Counted from the first letter of the stretch, positions 12,227 through 25,130 are shown. The stretch is DNA of 64,000 nt from Dryas octopetala (GCA_963921425.1 OY992835.1:12772001-12836000), one strand, 5' to 3'. A program made the numbers and translations. The notes: generated by a model not told the origin, from the letters alone.

Positions 12227-13032
12227 TTCTTAGACTGCCACAAATCCAAACGTAAAATGATACTGAATTTGACGTCAAGCCAGTCTAGTCCAAAATAATA
12301 GTCAAGTCTATTGGGTCTTGTCCAACACAATAAAATCCCAATGTCCCATGCACGAAACACACCTTCATAAGGGAGGAAATATTTTGTTCAAAGAACGTGT
12401 AAAACTGCCAGCGTATGCAAAGGCGCAGAAGGCGAAGAGGTCATGGCCTACAGTTAAAGGCAAATTAGAATGACAAAGCGCAGTGAGCGTACGTAATAAC
12501 AATAACTTTGAGATGCTCGAGTGCTTGTTAAATGTTGATTGCTCTAACTGGCCGAATGACCGGGGCTACCACTCTACACACCACAAGCAAAACTCTCGCT
12601 CCTTCGCTCAATTCTTGTTTTCCATATTTAGATGAATCCCACCCCATTTCCCATATAAACAGAAAGACCCAACTTTCACTCCATTACAACCCATATAAAT
12701 CTAACCATTACTGTTTTTTTTCTTCTAAGTTTGTAACAACAGAGTGTGTGTACTTGTGTGTGATTTCTCAGACCCAAAAACTGTTTTCTATAATTGCGTT
12801 TTTGTAAGGGAAGGAGCCTCTTCTTGTGGCTTTGTGCTCCTTGTATTCTACCGCCCCACCTCAAGAGAATACTAGTTCACTGAGCAATAGAGACTTTGTT
12901 GGTAGTGCCATAAAATAGACATATATGTGTTGTCTGTGTTTTGTGTACGAGCCTATGAGTGTTTAGAACAACCCCTCTTCTGGGTCAGGTTTGGTTTGGA
13001 GACAGAGTAAGGAAAAGAGAGATTCATCAATC
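12227..13032 (+). other. Upstream region of the H+-ATPase gene
   Basis: This should contain the promoter and 5' leader of the gene that starts at 13033. TATA-like words occur in CCCATATAAACAG (about 12651) and CCCATATAAATC (about 12690). No ATG-initiated frame runs into the gene in frame; an apparent upstream extension of the first exon begins at TTG. I cannot place the transcription start. Confidence 0.4.
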
Positions 13033-16000
13033 ATGGCAGAAAGCAAAGGCATAAGTTTGGAAGAAATCAAGAAAGAGAATGTCGACCTTGTGAGTTTGCT
13101 TGATGGTTTTTTTTTTTTTTTTTTTGTGTTGTTTGTTGCCATGCAGATTTTGGTATATGGTTCTTTAACTTTGTCTTCTTCCTATGTGTTTCACAGGAAC
13201 GCATTCCGGTTCAGGAAGTGTTTGAACAATTGCAATGCACAAAAGAGGGATTGTCAAGCGAAGAAGGGCAGAAGAGGCTTCAAGTCTTTGGCCCAAACAA
13301 GCTGGAAGAAAAGAAGGTAATTGGTTTTCAAGATTCTTCAACTACATTTTTGTTCCTAATTAATTTCTGTTTGGAAGGAAGAAAATTATTGATGATATGT
13401 TAATACAATAATTTTGGAACAGGAAAACAAGTTTCTGAAGTTCTTGGGTTTTATGTGGAATCCCCTATCATGGGTGATGGAGATTGCTGCAATCATGGCC
13501 ATTGCCTTGGCAAATGGAGGGGTAACATCTCCATCTCTCCCTCTGTCTCTCTCTCTCACAGTCTTATGGTTATAATGAACAAATGCAGGGAAGGCCACCG
13601 GACTGGCAGGACTTTGTGGGAATTACTGCACTGTTATTCATCAACTCCACCATAAGCTTTATCGAAGAAAACAATGCAGGCAATGCTGCAGCAGCCCTTA
13701 TGGCTGGTCTTGCACCAAAAACCAAGGTGATCGATTTTTAGTAAAACATGGCTACAACATTATTAACTTGTGCATATTCTTTGAATTGAATTTTCCATGC
13801 TTAATTCTTTGATTGATTGTAGGTTCTGAGAGATGGAAGATGGTGTGAGCTAGAGGCTTCAATCTTGGTACCAGGAGATGTAATCAGTATTAAGTTGGGA
13901 GATATTATCCCAGCAGATGCTCGTCTCTTGGAGGGAGATCCCCTCAAGATCGATCAGTCTGCCCTCACTGGCGAGTCTCTGCCAGTCACAAGGTACCCTG
14001 GTGATGAAGTTTTCTCAGGTTCCACCGTCAAGCAAGGTGAGATTGAGGCAGTTGTAATTGCCACTGGAGTTCATACCTTCTTTGGGAAGGCTGCTCATCT
14101 CGTTGACAGCACCAACCAAGTAGGGCACTTCCAAAAGGTACCAATCTCTGCGTGTAAGTCTGTTAGTTTTGTAATAAAATTGGAGAAAAGAAAAGATTAT
14201 TCACCACATAAGTTAAAAAGATGATGAATATACTATTATACAGTGACTTTGTTTTGTGAAAGTTTTCAATTAATTACTGAAATCTGTTCATTATCAAAAT
14301 ATCATCATGAAAAGTTTGACTGCATGTCAATGAAGGGGACTAATCAATAAAGGTGCAGTACATGTTTCTATTACATGGTGCCTCCATCTGTTTGTAGGTA
14401 CAAAAAATATAATTTGAACTAATGGTAGGCTAAGGGTCAAGACATCTGTTTGAAGCTACGCCACATTAATTTCACCCGAGTGTGAGCATTTATTCCTTTT
14501 CATTATTATGCTGTCTTTTGGTTTCTGATGAGCATTGGGCGGTGATCAGGTTTTAACTGCCATTGGAAACTTCTGCATATGCTCCATTGCTGCGGGAATG
14601 ATAATAGAGATAGTAGTTATGTATCCAATTCAGCACAGGCAGTACAGGGATGGGATTGACAATCTCTTGGTGCTTCTCATTGGAGGGATTCCAATTGCTA
14701 TGCCAACAGTGTTGTCAGTTACCATGGCTATTGGTTCCCACCGGCTGTCACAGCAAGGTGCCATCACCAAGAGGATGACAGCCATCGAGGAGCTGGCTGG
14801 AATGGATGTCCTCTGCAGTGATAAAACTGGGACTCTTACGCTCAACAAGCTTAAAGTAGACAAGACCATGGTTGAGGTTAGTGATAAATCATATAAGATC
14901 ATGTAAAGAGAGTATGACTGTTCAAATGATTTACGATTCATGAATTTGATGACCAGAAGTATGATTAAGTACGAAAAAGTAAAAGGACATAAATCAAGAC
15001 TTTGGAACATAATTTCATTGATCAGGGGAATGTCATTCATGACACTTGGTTTAACTTACAGGTGTTTGTAAAGGATGTGGACAAGGATCAACTAATTTTG
15101 CTTGGTGCCAGGGCTTCGAGAGTTGAGAATCAGGATGCTATCGATACTTGCATTGTTGGCATGTTGGGTGACCCCAAGGAGGCATGTTATTCAACAAATA
15201 TACCAATCCATTTCCATATGTCCCTTAATTGTCTTGACATATGATGATTAAATTTGGCTGTCTTATTGTACTGTCTTTTGTGCTGCAGGCCAGGGAAGGT
15301 ATAACTGAGGTTCATTTCTTGCCCTTTAATCCAGTGGAAAAGCGTACAGCCATAACATATATCGACTCTAATGGCAATTGGCACCGGTGTAGCAAAGGTG
15401 CACCAGAGCAGGTCATAAGTCATCCCTACATATATTCATGATGCTTTTGTCTTCAATCTATTTGTATCCTTTTAATCTTGTAGCATTGTATATACTATTG
15501 TTCCAGATCATTGATCTCTGTGAACTAAAAGACGATGTTAGGAAGAAAGCACATGCTATCATTGAAAAGTTTGCAGATCGTGGTCTTCGCTCTCTTGCTG
15601 TTGCTAGACAGGTGGGTTTCTGTTCTTATTCCAAAGATTTGTAATTTGATGATAATGCTTTCATGTATTTGAAGTTGATCTCTTCATATATTGTTTGCTT
15701 CCAGACTGTGCCAGAGAAAACAAAAGAGAGTGCTGGTTCACCTTGGCAGTTTGTTGGTCTCTTGCCTCTCTTTGATCCTCCAAGGCATGACAGTGCAGAG
15801 ACAATTCGACGAGCCCTTAATCTTGGTGTCAATGTTAAGATGATCACTGGTGACCAATTGGCCATTGGTAAGGAGACTGGTCGTAGACTTGGCATGGGAA
15901 CCAATATGTATCCTTCTTCTTCCCTCCTTGGTGAAACCAAGGATGAGTCAATTGCTACCCTCCCAATTGATGAGCTTATTGAGAAGGCTGATGGATTTGC

Positions 16001-17670
16001 CGGTGTCTTCCCAGGTAATTGGACTAAATTCTTCATATTAAGTAAGTTAATTTCCAAAATTGCATATGTTGTTTTAGTAGAACTAACTAATGAGGAACCA
16101 TGCAGAGCATAAATATGAAATTGTGAGAAGGCTGCAAGAGAGGAAGCATATATGTGGAATGACTGGAGATGGTGTAAATGATGCCCCAGCTCTAAAGAGG
16201 GCAGACATTGGAATTGCAGTAGATGATGCAACGGATGCAGCCAGGAGTGCATCTGACATTGTCCTGACAGAGCCGGGATTGTCTGTGATTATCAGTGCTG
16301 TGTTGACAAGCAGAGCCATTTTCCAGAGAATGAAGAATTACACCATTTATGCTGTTTCTATAACAATCCGTGTTGTGCTTGGTTTCCTGCTCCTTGCTCT
16401 TATCTGGAAGTTTGATTTTTCACCTTTCATGGTTCTGGTTATTGCCATACTCAATGATGGAACAATCATGACTATATCTAAAGACAGGGTGAAGCCATCT
16501 CCTCTTCCAGACTCATGGAAGCTAAAAGAGATCTTTGCCACTGGCATTGTCCTTGGCACCTACATGGCTGTCATGACTGTTGTTTTCTTCTGGCTTGCTC
16601 ACGATTCTGACTTTTTCTCAGTAAGAAAATTCCTATAATCCAATTAAATCAAAAGCACTGTCAGTGGTTTTTTCTTTTCACTTGAATCTTTACAACTGTA
16701 TACTAGTTCAATCGGTGTTGTAAATCATTCTTATTGCGAATATACTTCATTAAAAATGGCAGAAACGTTTTGGGGTAAGATCTCTCAGGAACAGCCCAGA
16801 AGAGCTTATGGCAGCCATCTACCTTCAAGTGAGCATTATAAGCCAGGCACTTATCTTTGTTACTCGGTCCCAAAGATTTTCTTTTTTAGAACGCCCTGGT
16901 CTCTTGCTTTTGGGTGCCTTTCTCATAGCACAGCTGGTGAGTTTCAAGAAATTAACTTCTGGTTGCTTATATTGTTTGTTTTGCATATTTTGCAAGAATG
17001 ACAAACTAATATTCTATTCATGTTTGTTTTTCAAGCTTGCTACAATTATTGCTGTTTATGCAAATTGGGGGTTTGCAAGAATCAAAGGTATGGGATGGGG
17101 ATGGGCAGGCGTTATCTGGGTCTACACCGCTATCACCTACCTACCTTTGGACGTTCTTAAGCTCATTATTCGATATGCATTGAGTGGCAAGGCCTGGGAT
17201 ACTGTACTTGAGAGAAAGGTATGTGATCAGCCTCATGCTTATAATATGTTGTCATATCCTAAAACATTTTCATCCATGTTTGATTCTTTCTTATTATCCA
17301 GACTGCTTTTACAACAAAGAAGGATTATGGAAAGGGAGAGAGGGAGGCACAATGGGCTACCGCTCAACGAACCCTGCATGGCCTGCAGCCTCCTGAAACA
17401 TCTGATGTCTTCCATGACAAGAACAACAGAGAGTTGTCTGAAATCGCAGAACAGGCCAAGAAGCGGGCGGAAGTTGCTAGGTAACCATAACTGTAACCTA
17501 GTATGGCGCCTGTAATAAAATCATGAATTTTAATGGATCCTTCCTAATCTTTGTTCTGATTGTTTGGTTTCAGGTTGAGGGAGCTTCATACCCTGAAGGG
17601 GCACGTTGAATCAGTTGTCAAACTCAAGGGACTTGACATTGACACCATTCAACAGCACTACACTGTTTGA
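13033..17670 (+). CDS. Plasma-membrane H+-ATPase (P3A-type P-type ATPase)
   Basis: It pumps protons out of the cell at the expense of ATP, energising the plasma membrane. I read 15 exons: 13033-13089, 13197-13316, 13423-13521, 13589-13726, 13823-14137, 14550-14876, 15062-15181, 15289-15411, 15507-15611, 15705-16014, 16106-16620, 16763-16936, 17036-17218, 17302-17480, 17574-17670. They join in frame to 953 aa, the normal family length. Visible signatures are the actuator TGES (about 187-190), the phosphorylation motif CSDKTGT with Asp at about 334, the hinge TGDGVND (about 591-597), the ILNDGT membrane motif, and the C-terminal regulatory domain ending in HYTV, whose penultimate Thr is the known 14-3-3-binding phosphosite. 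The ending [13 protein letters not shown] and the neighbouring genes suggest the AHA9/AHA4-like branch. Intron 7 has a GC donor. All key residues look intact. Confidence 0.95.
15182..15288 (+). other. GC-AG intron in the H+-ATPase gene
   Basis: Exon 7 ends CCCAAGGAG and is followed by GCATGT; exon 8 starts after CTGCAG with GCCAGG. This joins DPKE to [10 protein letters not shown], as the family expects. Using the nearest GT (four bases downstream) with the same acceptor changes frame and meets TGA within seven codons. Confidence 0.75.
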
Positions 17671-18830
17671 GTGTTAGGAATTTTTGGCAAAGCCAGTTTC
17701 GAGAGGGACAAAACAGAGCTCACATGACATGAGAATATAGTGTTCATCCTTTAAAAAAAAAAAAAAAATGAATAAAAATCTTTGTATCTTCGTATGATTA
17801 GGAGGATGCAAGGGTTGGGAATAATCCAACAGGTGTCTTGTCTATGAAAAGACAGCCCCAGGTTGGAAAAGAGATTTAGAGGTTGAATCTGCTATTCTGT
17901 ATGAACTATTATATAGTTACTTTTTAATGATAATTCCCAATTTTTGGTTCTAGAATTTCAACTTCTGTTCTGAGTACAAAATTATTCACTTGAAACTAAC
18001 TATCTTGGAAATTATTTAATTGCTTGGCAAAAATTAGGAATCTCTTCCCTTATAATATACCCCAGTAAATTCTAATGTATGTTGAAGAAGTGTTACAATT
18101 GCATCTTGCAACCCAAGCTACTGGTTCTAGCTTTGTGCTCAAGTACCTCTCACTGGGTTTCTAGCTATTAAGCTAATTTGGAAAAGTTGTCAAAAAAATT
18201 GCTTTCTTAGCTAAGTTCAGAACTTGCAAGATTAGCATCTACCCTCTTGTAGATGCCTTTCTCTTCTTGTTTGTTTTCTTTTGTTGGCCTGCCCCCTTGG
18301 GGATATCACAGTGATTTTGCTCATTATTTTAAATTTCATCTTCAACATCCTCTAACGATTACCACCCTTGATTTTAAGCGTAAAAATTTTGTTCCAAGTT
18401 GCCAAATTTTAGGATCCTTTGCCCAACAATTAAAGAATGCTACACAATCATGTTGCATAATTCTTTTACTCCATCATCTGACAACACATGTCCTATCATG
18501 GCATATACAGTGAGTTAAATGCATAAAAGTCATGCTATGGAGTAGAACAATCTAATCTATAGGTGTAAAGTTTCCTTAAAGAACTTAAGAGCCTTTTTCT
18601 GTTTTAATCTGGCTTCCCATAGCATTAATTTATCGAGTCTGAAACCTCAAGGTAAATTTCAGATGTTCATAGGATTTTACATGGTCTTCCCAGTTCCCAC
18701 CAAGTCTCCTATAACTAACAAGATTGATTGATGCCAAAAATTCAGCGGGAAATATACTCGCTTCAAAATTGTGCTCCTACTACATGTTACCACCATTGAT
18801 TGAAGCTGCTCCTATGCAGCTAGAAGTGAT
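17671..18830 (+). other. 3' flank of the H+-ATPase gene
   Basis: The likely 3' UTR carries an A run (about 17754-17768) and an AATAAAA-type polyadenylation signal at about 17770. Further downstream there is no recognisable gene. Confidence 0.45.
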
Positions 18831-18836
18831 ATGGTT

Positions 18837-19110
18837 TTCCTGCAGGTGGCTTGATTAAGTTGAATTTTGATGTTGCTTGTTTAAGTTTGATATACATTGT
18901 TGACCCATTCCTTGACAACTTAAGTTTTTGTAGTAAGTCATAAGTGGTTGTCTTACTGCTTGGAATACACAATGAAGCTTCATGTGGATTTGCAAATATG
19001 AGCACGGAGCTTTGATTATGGCAGACTGTAAGTGGTATCTGGTGTGCTGATAGCTTGGTAGCCCGTAGCTGAGGCAGAAGCAATGAAAGTCGTTTGTATT
19101 ACACAACCAT
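18837..19110 (+). pseudogene. Fragment of LINE-type RNase H domain
   Basis: Forward-strand translation gives GGLIKLNFDVA near the start, resembling the opening of plant LINE RNase H domains (PP.GW.K.N.D.A), and VAEAEAMKVV near 19065-19095, resembling the conserved AEa.A...A helix. Stop codons and frame changes separate them. No poly-A tail or TSD was found. The assignment rests on short motifs only. Confidence 0.4.
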
Positions 19111-19385
19111 TGAACCCATAACTACGGACAAAAAGAAACATATAGGTGCAGCACCACTTTGCAAAGTAACAAATAAGATGTAAAATCCATTTTAGCAATG
19201 TTGAACTGATCCAATAACGTTAACAAATAGTTTGTAACACTAAGAGGCTCACAGAAGAACTGGATCATACAAAAAATTAGTGTGCCACATGTACATATAT
19301 TGCCTCTAAATTGTGGCGAGGGTGGGAGCAAAAAAGAACCAGTTGACTGATCTAAAATTCTAAACATGTTTCCCAAAATTCAGTT

Positions 19386-20899
19386 TCACCTATCCTTCGA
19401 ATAATAACTAAGATGCTTTAAGTACCATAACGCTCCTTCAGCTGCGTGCTCTGCTGCTGCTTTCTTTTTCGAATGCGGAGCACCAAAGCATTCCAAAACT
19501 GTCTTTGAGGTTTCATCAATCACAACAGTAACCTTGAAGGTGAACCTGTTTAGAACTAAAAGGACTAGTTAGTAACTAAAATGGCCATTTTAGAAAAATA
19601 CCTTAACCCTTTGATAATATGAGTAAAGAAAAAGCAGTGTGCACTCTGATCATGTTAGAAAAGTAACAAGACAAAGACTAAGATATTGTAGCAACTCCTA
19701 GTGGTAAGATTAAAAAGACAGCATATTATATAAAGAAGTGAACATTTATTGATGAGGCAGCTATGACTTAGCTTTCTAGAAATAATTTGATGTTGAACTT
19801 ACATTCTCATGTGGCTTGGTCCTTCCTCTCTGCAGCACTCATACAAAGGGAGCTTCCATTTTTTTGCAGCACATATCTGGTACAAATGTGATCTTGCTGG
19901 TACCTTCTTATCAGTGCCTACTAAATTGATTAATTGGAGTAAGTCCTACAACTTCATTCTTATTCAGCACATCCAAGGATTCTTCTGAAAGCAACTTTGA
20001 ACAGCACAAATCAATTGATATGACTATTGGAACCCAATTACAACTTACTAGAGGTACAATTTGATTGATCTATAGTCTATAGATATTATAAGCTTAAATA
20101 GGTAAAAGAACCATTTTCAATTTGCTCTGGACAATTTTATTGGGAACTTTCTAGAACATTAACTACTAGAAAATATATTAATTAACATAAATGAATTCAA
20201 ACTTTGAATTTTTTGATAAAAGCAGAAAATATTATGCTAAACCACCCCTGCCCTAAGCTACATATGTGTGTGTGCTATTTCATTATTTCTCTCATATGAA
20301 ACTAGTGTAATGTAGGTCTTTAGGCTTTAGGTCATGTTTCAGGGAGAGAGAGAGAGAGAGAGAGATGTGCTACAAGTAGATTGGTGATCATGTGGTGTGA
20401 GTGATTGCAGAGACGAAAACCCATGTAAAATGAAACAGTGCACAGAATTTTTGTAGCCCATAAATGGAGTAGTTTACACATGGGTAATTAAGAGCTGTAC
20501 CTTCATTTGTTGAATCAGTCTTCAAAGCTCTGTTTCCATTAGCCTCAATCTTTCTGTCAGAAGAAACCTCCCTGCACTCTCTGTAACCAAAAGAAGCATC
20601 TTCAACCTTCAAACTTTCATGTGGTTGAGTAGTGTCAAAAGAACCTGATTTTGTGGTTGGCTCATCACATTCAACCATCTTTATCCCCTCTATGGGGCTT
20701 GGATTTACAACCTCTGGTACATCTCTGGCACTGGGTTTCTCTATCTCAACCTGAAAACCCAACAAATAAAAAGAAATCCCAGTAATTAGAATAAGAAAAA
20801 GAGGAACTTTAGATGCACAAATTGAAGAGATAAGAGATTTACTTGGGAGGTAGGGTTGTAGATGATGATTTCTGGGCTTGAGCAAATATTCTCCATCAT
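19386..20899 (-). CDS. dsRNA-binding (RNase III-like, RTL-type) protein
   Basis: Four exons on the minus strand (20843-20899, 20501-20750, 19803-19917, 19386-19545) join in frame to 193 aa, with GT-AG sites throughout. The first ~100 residues are acidic and Ser/Thr-rich without a recognised domain. Residues about 108-186 form one double-stranded RNA-binding motif: helix 1 (SHLYQICAAKKWKLPLYE), the GPSHMRMFTFKV strand, and the C-terminal basic helix (HSKKKAAAEHAAEGAL) whose Lys residues contact the RNA backbone. There is no RNase III catalytic domain, so a role as a dsRNA-binding partner is more likely than cleavage. Two adjacent ATGs exist; the first (20899) is used here. A CT/GA repeat lies in the leader. 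From memory the Arabidopsis neighbour of AHA9, At1g80650, is this family. Confidence 0.85.
20343..20365. repeat. GA microsatellite in intron
   Basis: An (AG)n tract of about 11 units in intron 2 of the dsRBD gene. Confidence 0.8.
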
Positions 20900-20930
20900 T
20901 AATCTATTCAAGCTCAAGCTCTTGATGGGT

Positions 20931-20933
<3 letters not shown>

Positions 20934-20969
<36 letters not shown>
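20934..20969. repeat. CT microsatellite in 5' leader
   Basis: About 18 CT units on the plus strand, reading as GA on the sense strand of the dsRBD gene, about 35 bp upstream of its start codon. GA-rich leaders are common in plants; length variation here could affect expression. Confidence 0.75.
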
Positions 20970-20972
<3 letters not shown>

Positions 20973-23424
20973 CTGGTTGGTCTGCATACAAAGATGCAGG
21001 TAACAAGTGGCACATACTTACAAAAATGATAAGTAGCTTAATAAACAACCAAACCAACCAGACCAGGTATCAAACAACAGAACATACATTGTGTGCGTAT
21101 AATCCAGTGAAGGCATGCCCAGTTGAGTGTTGTAGGAAATTCTTTGTGTGCCTTCCACAGTTCCACAGAGTGTTGTTTGATTCTTACACACACGGTTCTT
21201 GTGATGCACCGGTGCACACAGGAATTTTCCGAGTGGGCCTCCGCTTGTAAATGAAGATGTTGATGTCAGCTTACCAAAAAAAGACTATTTCGTGTCAAGC
21301 CACACGTATTTATTACCCCTATTTCTGTTGAACAGTTAGCAGGACAAGTCTTATGGGCAACGGAAAAGGCAAGCCATTACTACTTTTGGTGTTGTTTGTA
21401 CTTTGTAGTTCGGTACCTCTCTTGCCATTAAAAAAAATTAAATTAGCTATTAATTGAGTGTTTTTTTTTTTTTTGTAATGTTGGAAAAAATTTTAAATTT
21501 GAATCTCTCTTCCTAATTAAAAATAAATAAATTTCATGAGAAGTGTTAGCTATCTTCTCTTTTTTTTATCTCCCATTTATACCTTCTCTCTTAACCAGCT
21601 TCATTATCAAACGTAGTCTTATGATTGAAATCCTTCATTTTCTAAGATTGGTTATCTTTGTAAAAAATAATCAAATAAAAAATAGTTTAGTTATCTAATT
21701 GTATCAAATAAATAAATGATAAATCTAATTGTTAATAAAACCGTCTATTTATTTTATAACACTTAATTATATGACTAAACAAATTTTTCAATTCAATTGA
21801 TTTTGTACAAGAATGATCTTTAAAGGGTAATCTAGAAAATAAACAGTTACACTACAAAATGGGTACGATCGAGAGAGAAGATAGCTAGTGGTTTTCATTT
21901 TCCATACCAATCTTGTTCACTTTTAACGAATAAAATTATTTATATATATTGTCGTGTCTTACATTTGATATTCAAAATTTATAATTGAATTAATGGTTGA
22001 GATTATATCTTACGTAGGTGGTTGTTGATTATACACACAAAACTTCAAATACGTACATTACATGTGGGATAGTCATTGGATAACTGAGTTCTTAATTCTG
22101 GTTGCTCTCTTCACATGTGTTCCAATAGAGATTGATTTTCTTTCGACAAATGTACAAGAGGGTGCTATAATTCTGGCGGTTGATGGCCAGGGTCTACAAA
22201 ATATAGTTGGATTCTGAATGTTCAAAGTCAAGACACATAATGGTTTGTTCACAACCTTTAGATGTTCAACATAAATGTTCATGATTTGAAGCGCAAACTT
22301 GTTTCGGTTGTGTGCTTGACTCTTTGTTTTGGTCAATAGTGTGCTTGATTCTGAGGATTAAATATTTTGATTGAAAAGTTGGAATTCTGAGGGTTGAAAA
22401 TGATGTTTTCCTGATGTTGTGTGGCAAAAAGATTCGAAATTTGTATTTTTTGAATGGGAGCACAAATTTAGGTGGAGTAGTGAGATCGATCTTCAAGAAT
22501 TGCTAATTTGCTTTAGTAGTGTTTTAGCCGTGTGAGATGGTATGTTAGTCTATATTCACAAACATGAAGAAATACATCTGTAGCCTAGAATAGATTAATC
22601 ACACCAGAGTATAAAACACCTACCTGATGCCATCGAGTAAATCTTCTCCTCTCAGCAGAATTCCTTATAGCAGCTCAATATGGGACTGAGTTCTTTAAGC
22701 AAAAACGATACTGTAAGAGCAGGGACTTACTCCTATATATATGTGATGATCTGATTGGTGTCCTCCCATAAAGGAACTACTCAATCCTAAACCAACACAG
22801 CTGTAGTATAGGAAATCCTTATTCATGTCCATATAGGATTCTAACACCCTACCTTCCAGGCCCTTAGTCCTTGTTATGATTGAATCATATTAAGGACAAC
22901 CGGATTAATCTAATATAGCCCTTTATCTTGTACTGCAAGCTTAGTTTCCTAGTTGTATCCAGATTTATCAATCATTAGTCCACTAGGATTTCTTACATGG
23001 TAAACTTAGGTGTATTCGGGTTTTCTCTTTTGAAAAGAAGGTGATATATATAGAAGAGAGATTACTTAAGTGAGTGTGAGGTAGAACCTATTTTGTTCTT
23101 TGTCGTAGTCTTCTGATATAATTAGTTGTTTTAGGGGATTAGACCATTATTGACCGTTGATGTAGTCCAATTTGATCAGTGAATCACGTAAAATTACCTA
23201 ACAAAATTTGTTGGAATTCGTTGAAACAACCAATTAATAAATTTCCAGCTTGTTTTAAATAATTTATTATAAAATCGAGTAAGATCGAACAAGATATGGC
23301 TATAGACACATTCAATTTCAAATATAATACACAAACGTAACTCAATCTATGAACCAATTTCAAAGACCCTAAATTAATCCAAAAAGAACCCATAAAAGTC
23401 CCATTACACATAGAAATTATTACT
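20970..23424. other. Intergenic, no gene supported
   Basis: Apart from the candidate MITE at 21541-21890, nothing is identified. The minus-strand frames at 22073-22496 show no recognisable domain. The segment 22500-23180 is less AT-rich and looks like old repeat sequence, but I could not classify it. Confidence 0.4.
21541..21890. mobile_element. Candidate small TIR element
   Basis: AAGTGTTAGCTATCTTCTCT at the left and AGAGAAGATAGCTAGTGGTT at the right are imperfect inverted repeats about 350 bp apart. Flanks share TTTCAT only approximately, so the TSD is unclear. The interior has partly complementary AT-rich arms (CCGTCTATTTATTTTAT and ATCAAATAAATAAATG). Confidence 0.45.
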
Positions 23425-24183
23425 TCATTCTTCATTGATGCTCTGCAGACTTGGTTGCCAATGATCAAGAGATGTAAATCTCTTGATTGATCCTCTTACC
23501 CTATTTCTTGTAAAAATAGCATTGTTGATCCTCTTCCTTGTAAGTGGCTTGGTCTCAGAAGAAGAAGAAATATTGCTGCTTGATGATTTTGTTTCCACTT
23601 TTAAATCATCATCATGATCATCACCATTTTCTTTCATCTTGGTCCCCATAATAAGTAAGCAAATAAAGCAACTATCCTGAGCAAAACACCCCTCTTTTTC
23701 CACATCCTTTGCAACAGTTGATCTTGCATGATTAGAACCCAAGTCAACATTTCTTTCCTCATTGTTAGAGTGTCTCATACAAGCATATGGAAACTTGGGG
23801 CTGTTTTTATTTATGAAAGACTAACAAGTACTACTAGGAGCCATGTGGTCATCACTGATTTCCTCTTCTTCGCTTGGTTTGGTGCTTTGAATTTCATGAA
23901 CTGAATTAGGTGAGTACTTCAAAGACAGCCTTTGAAGCTTTCGAATTGTGCTTATTGGCACGATGTAGTACTTCTGGCCTAGCTGTAGCATGGTGTCCGG
24001 TGCAACAATTGCCCATGGCTGCTGAAAAATGTGTGGATAGGCAACACAACATCTCGGATTCCGGAGCATGAGCTCTGCTGCAAGAACAGGACTATCATGA
24101 AGCTCTACGTGCCCGCCGGGGTGAACGATTTTGACAAGCATGTTCTTGGTGCTTTTGGTGCAAAGCCAGGTTGAAAAGGCCAT
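23425..24183 (-). CDS. PADRE (DUF4228) protein gene with in-frame stop
   Basis: From ATG at 24183 the frame encodes a PADRE-type protein: an N-terminal Met-Ala-Phe segment, VKIVHPGGHVELHDSPVLAAELML (about 17-40), PRCCVAYP, and the LQLGQKYYIVPISTIRKLQR motif (about 81-100). It meets TAG at 23821-23823 after 120 residues. The same frame then stays open, without an intron, to 23425. It includes a Cys-rich CFAQDSCFICL patch and ends in FTSLDHWQPSLQSINEE, which matches the conserved C-terminal WxPxLxSIxEE motif of this family. The downstream part is therefore very probably the true C-terminus of an originally ~252-residue protein. Either the stop is a nonsense mutation or sequencing error, or the gene makes a truncated product. 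PADRE genes are often stress-responsive; the biochemical function is unknown. Confidence 0.8.
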
Positions 24184-25120
24184 GATTTCCCCAGCTGTAA
24201 TTGTGAGAAATGGGAGGAGTTTAAGTAGTTGTTTTTCTCTTGTATCATTCGAGGATGTCCATGATGAACATGTTCTGTAAAATGAGAGGTGTGACCTTAA
24301 ATTACATGCTTCATCATATTCTCTTGAAATAATTGATGTAAATTATTGATAACATCGTTTCCTTTGTTGCATATAGGTATTAAGAAATTGAGTTTGGCTA
24401 GCATTTAACTGTCTCACGGCAATGCAAGGTCAAGAAGGTTTGTTTGATGGGAAGGGGCTAAGATGCTTTGTCATGTCTAGATGTTGGTCATTCCATCTCA
24501 TTAGGCGGATAACGAAATGCAGTATATATATATACTCTGTTTGTACTTGAAATTCCTACACTAGGATCAAATGTTTGGTCTTTAGCAAAATAGCAACTTA
24601 GTGTTAGGAATTACGTGGATATAATTGTCCAATATTTCTCTAAGTTGCATTTATACCTTTTTATAATACTAGCCGGTAGAGAAAAAAGCCCACCAAATTT
24701 TTTTTTTTTTTTTTTTTTTTCTGATCGTAGGCTAGTGATTTAATTTTCTTAGGTTTCGAGTCCCTCTCTTTCTTGAGGGTTTAGTTTTAATTTTGTTTTG
24801 TCGAGTTCTTTTCTTTTTCCTAAATAGGGTTTGTCTTGGGTTTTTCTTTAACTTTTTGTTAATAGAGATGAACTTTGGTCAGTTTCTTGTTAGTATTTTT
24901 TTTTTTTTCAATTGTTTTTCAAATCTGATGGTGCTTTTGATCTTGTTGTGGGGGTGGGTGGTGAGGGTATGATTCTTCCGGATCGCACAAAGAGGTTATG
25001 GTGGTTATGGCCCTCCCTATTTGTCGTATTGCTTCCTTCTGACAAGTAGAGATATTGGTGTTTTTGCACGGGATCCAGCTTGTTTTGGGTGCTAGGATTT
25101 CTTATATTCTCTTGAAGTTC
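24184..25120. other. Upstream of PADRE gene; old repeat sequence
   Basis: The first part would hold the promoter of the minus-strand PADRE gene. From about 24680 the sequence has long T runs and becomes LINE-like towards 25130. Confidence 0.35.
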
Positions 25121-25130
25121 GTTCGATTTC

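Noticed and set aside
12991-13032. In-frame N-terminal extension of the H+-ATPase
   Set aside because: It has no ATG (begins TTG); the family start [15 protein letters not shown] fits the ATG at 13033.
15626-16252. 208-codon antisense frame across the H+-ATPase gene
   Set aside because: Shadow of conserved exon sequence on the opposite strand; the sense product is unambiguous.
22073-22496. Two overlapping minus-strand frames of 76-87 codons
   Set aside because: No domain, no splice partners and no start context; likely chance or old repeat.
23778-23821. Intron removing the PADRE stop codon
   Set aside because: Candidate GT-AG pairs give introns of only about 25-56 bp and break the reading frame.
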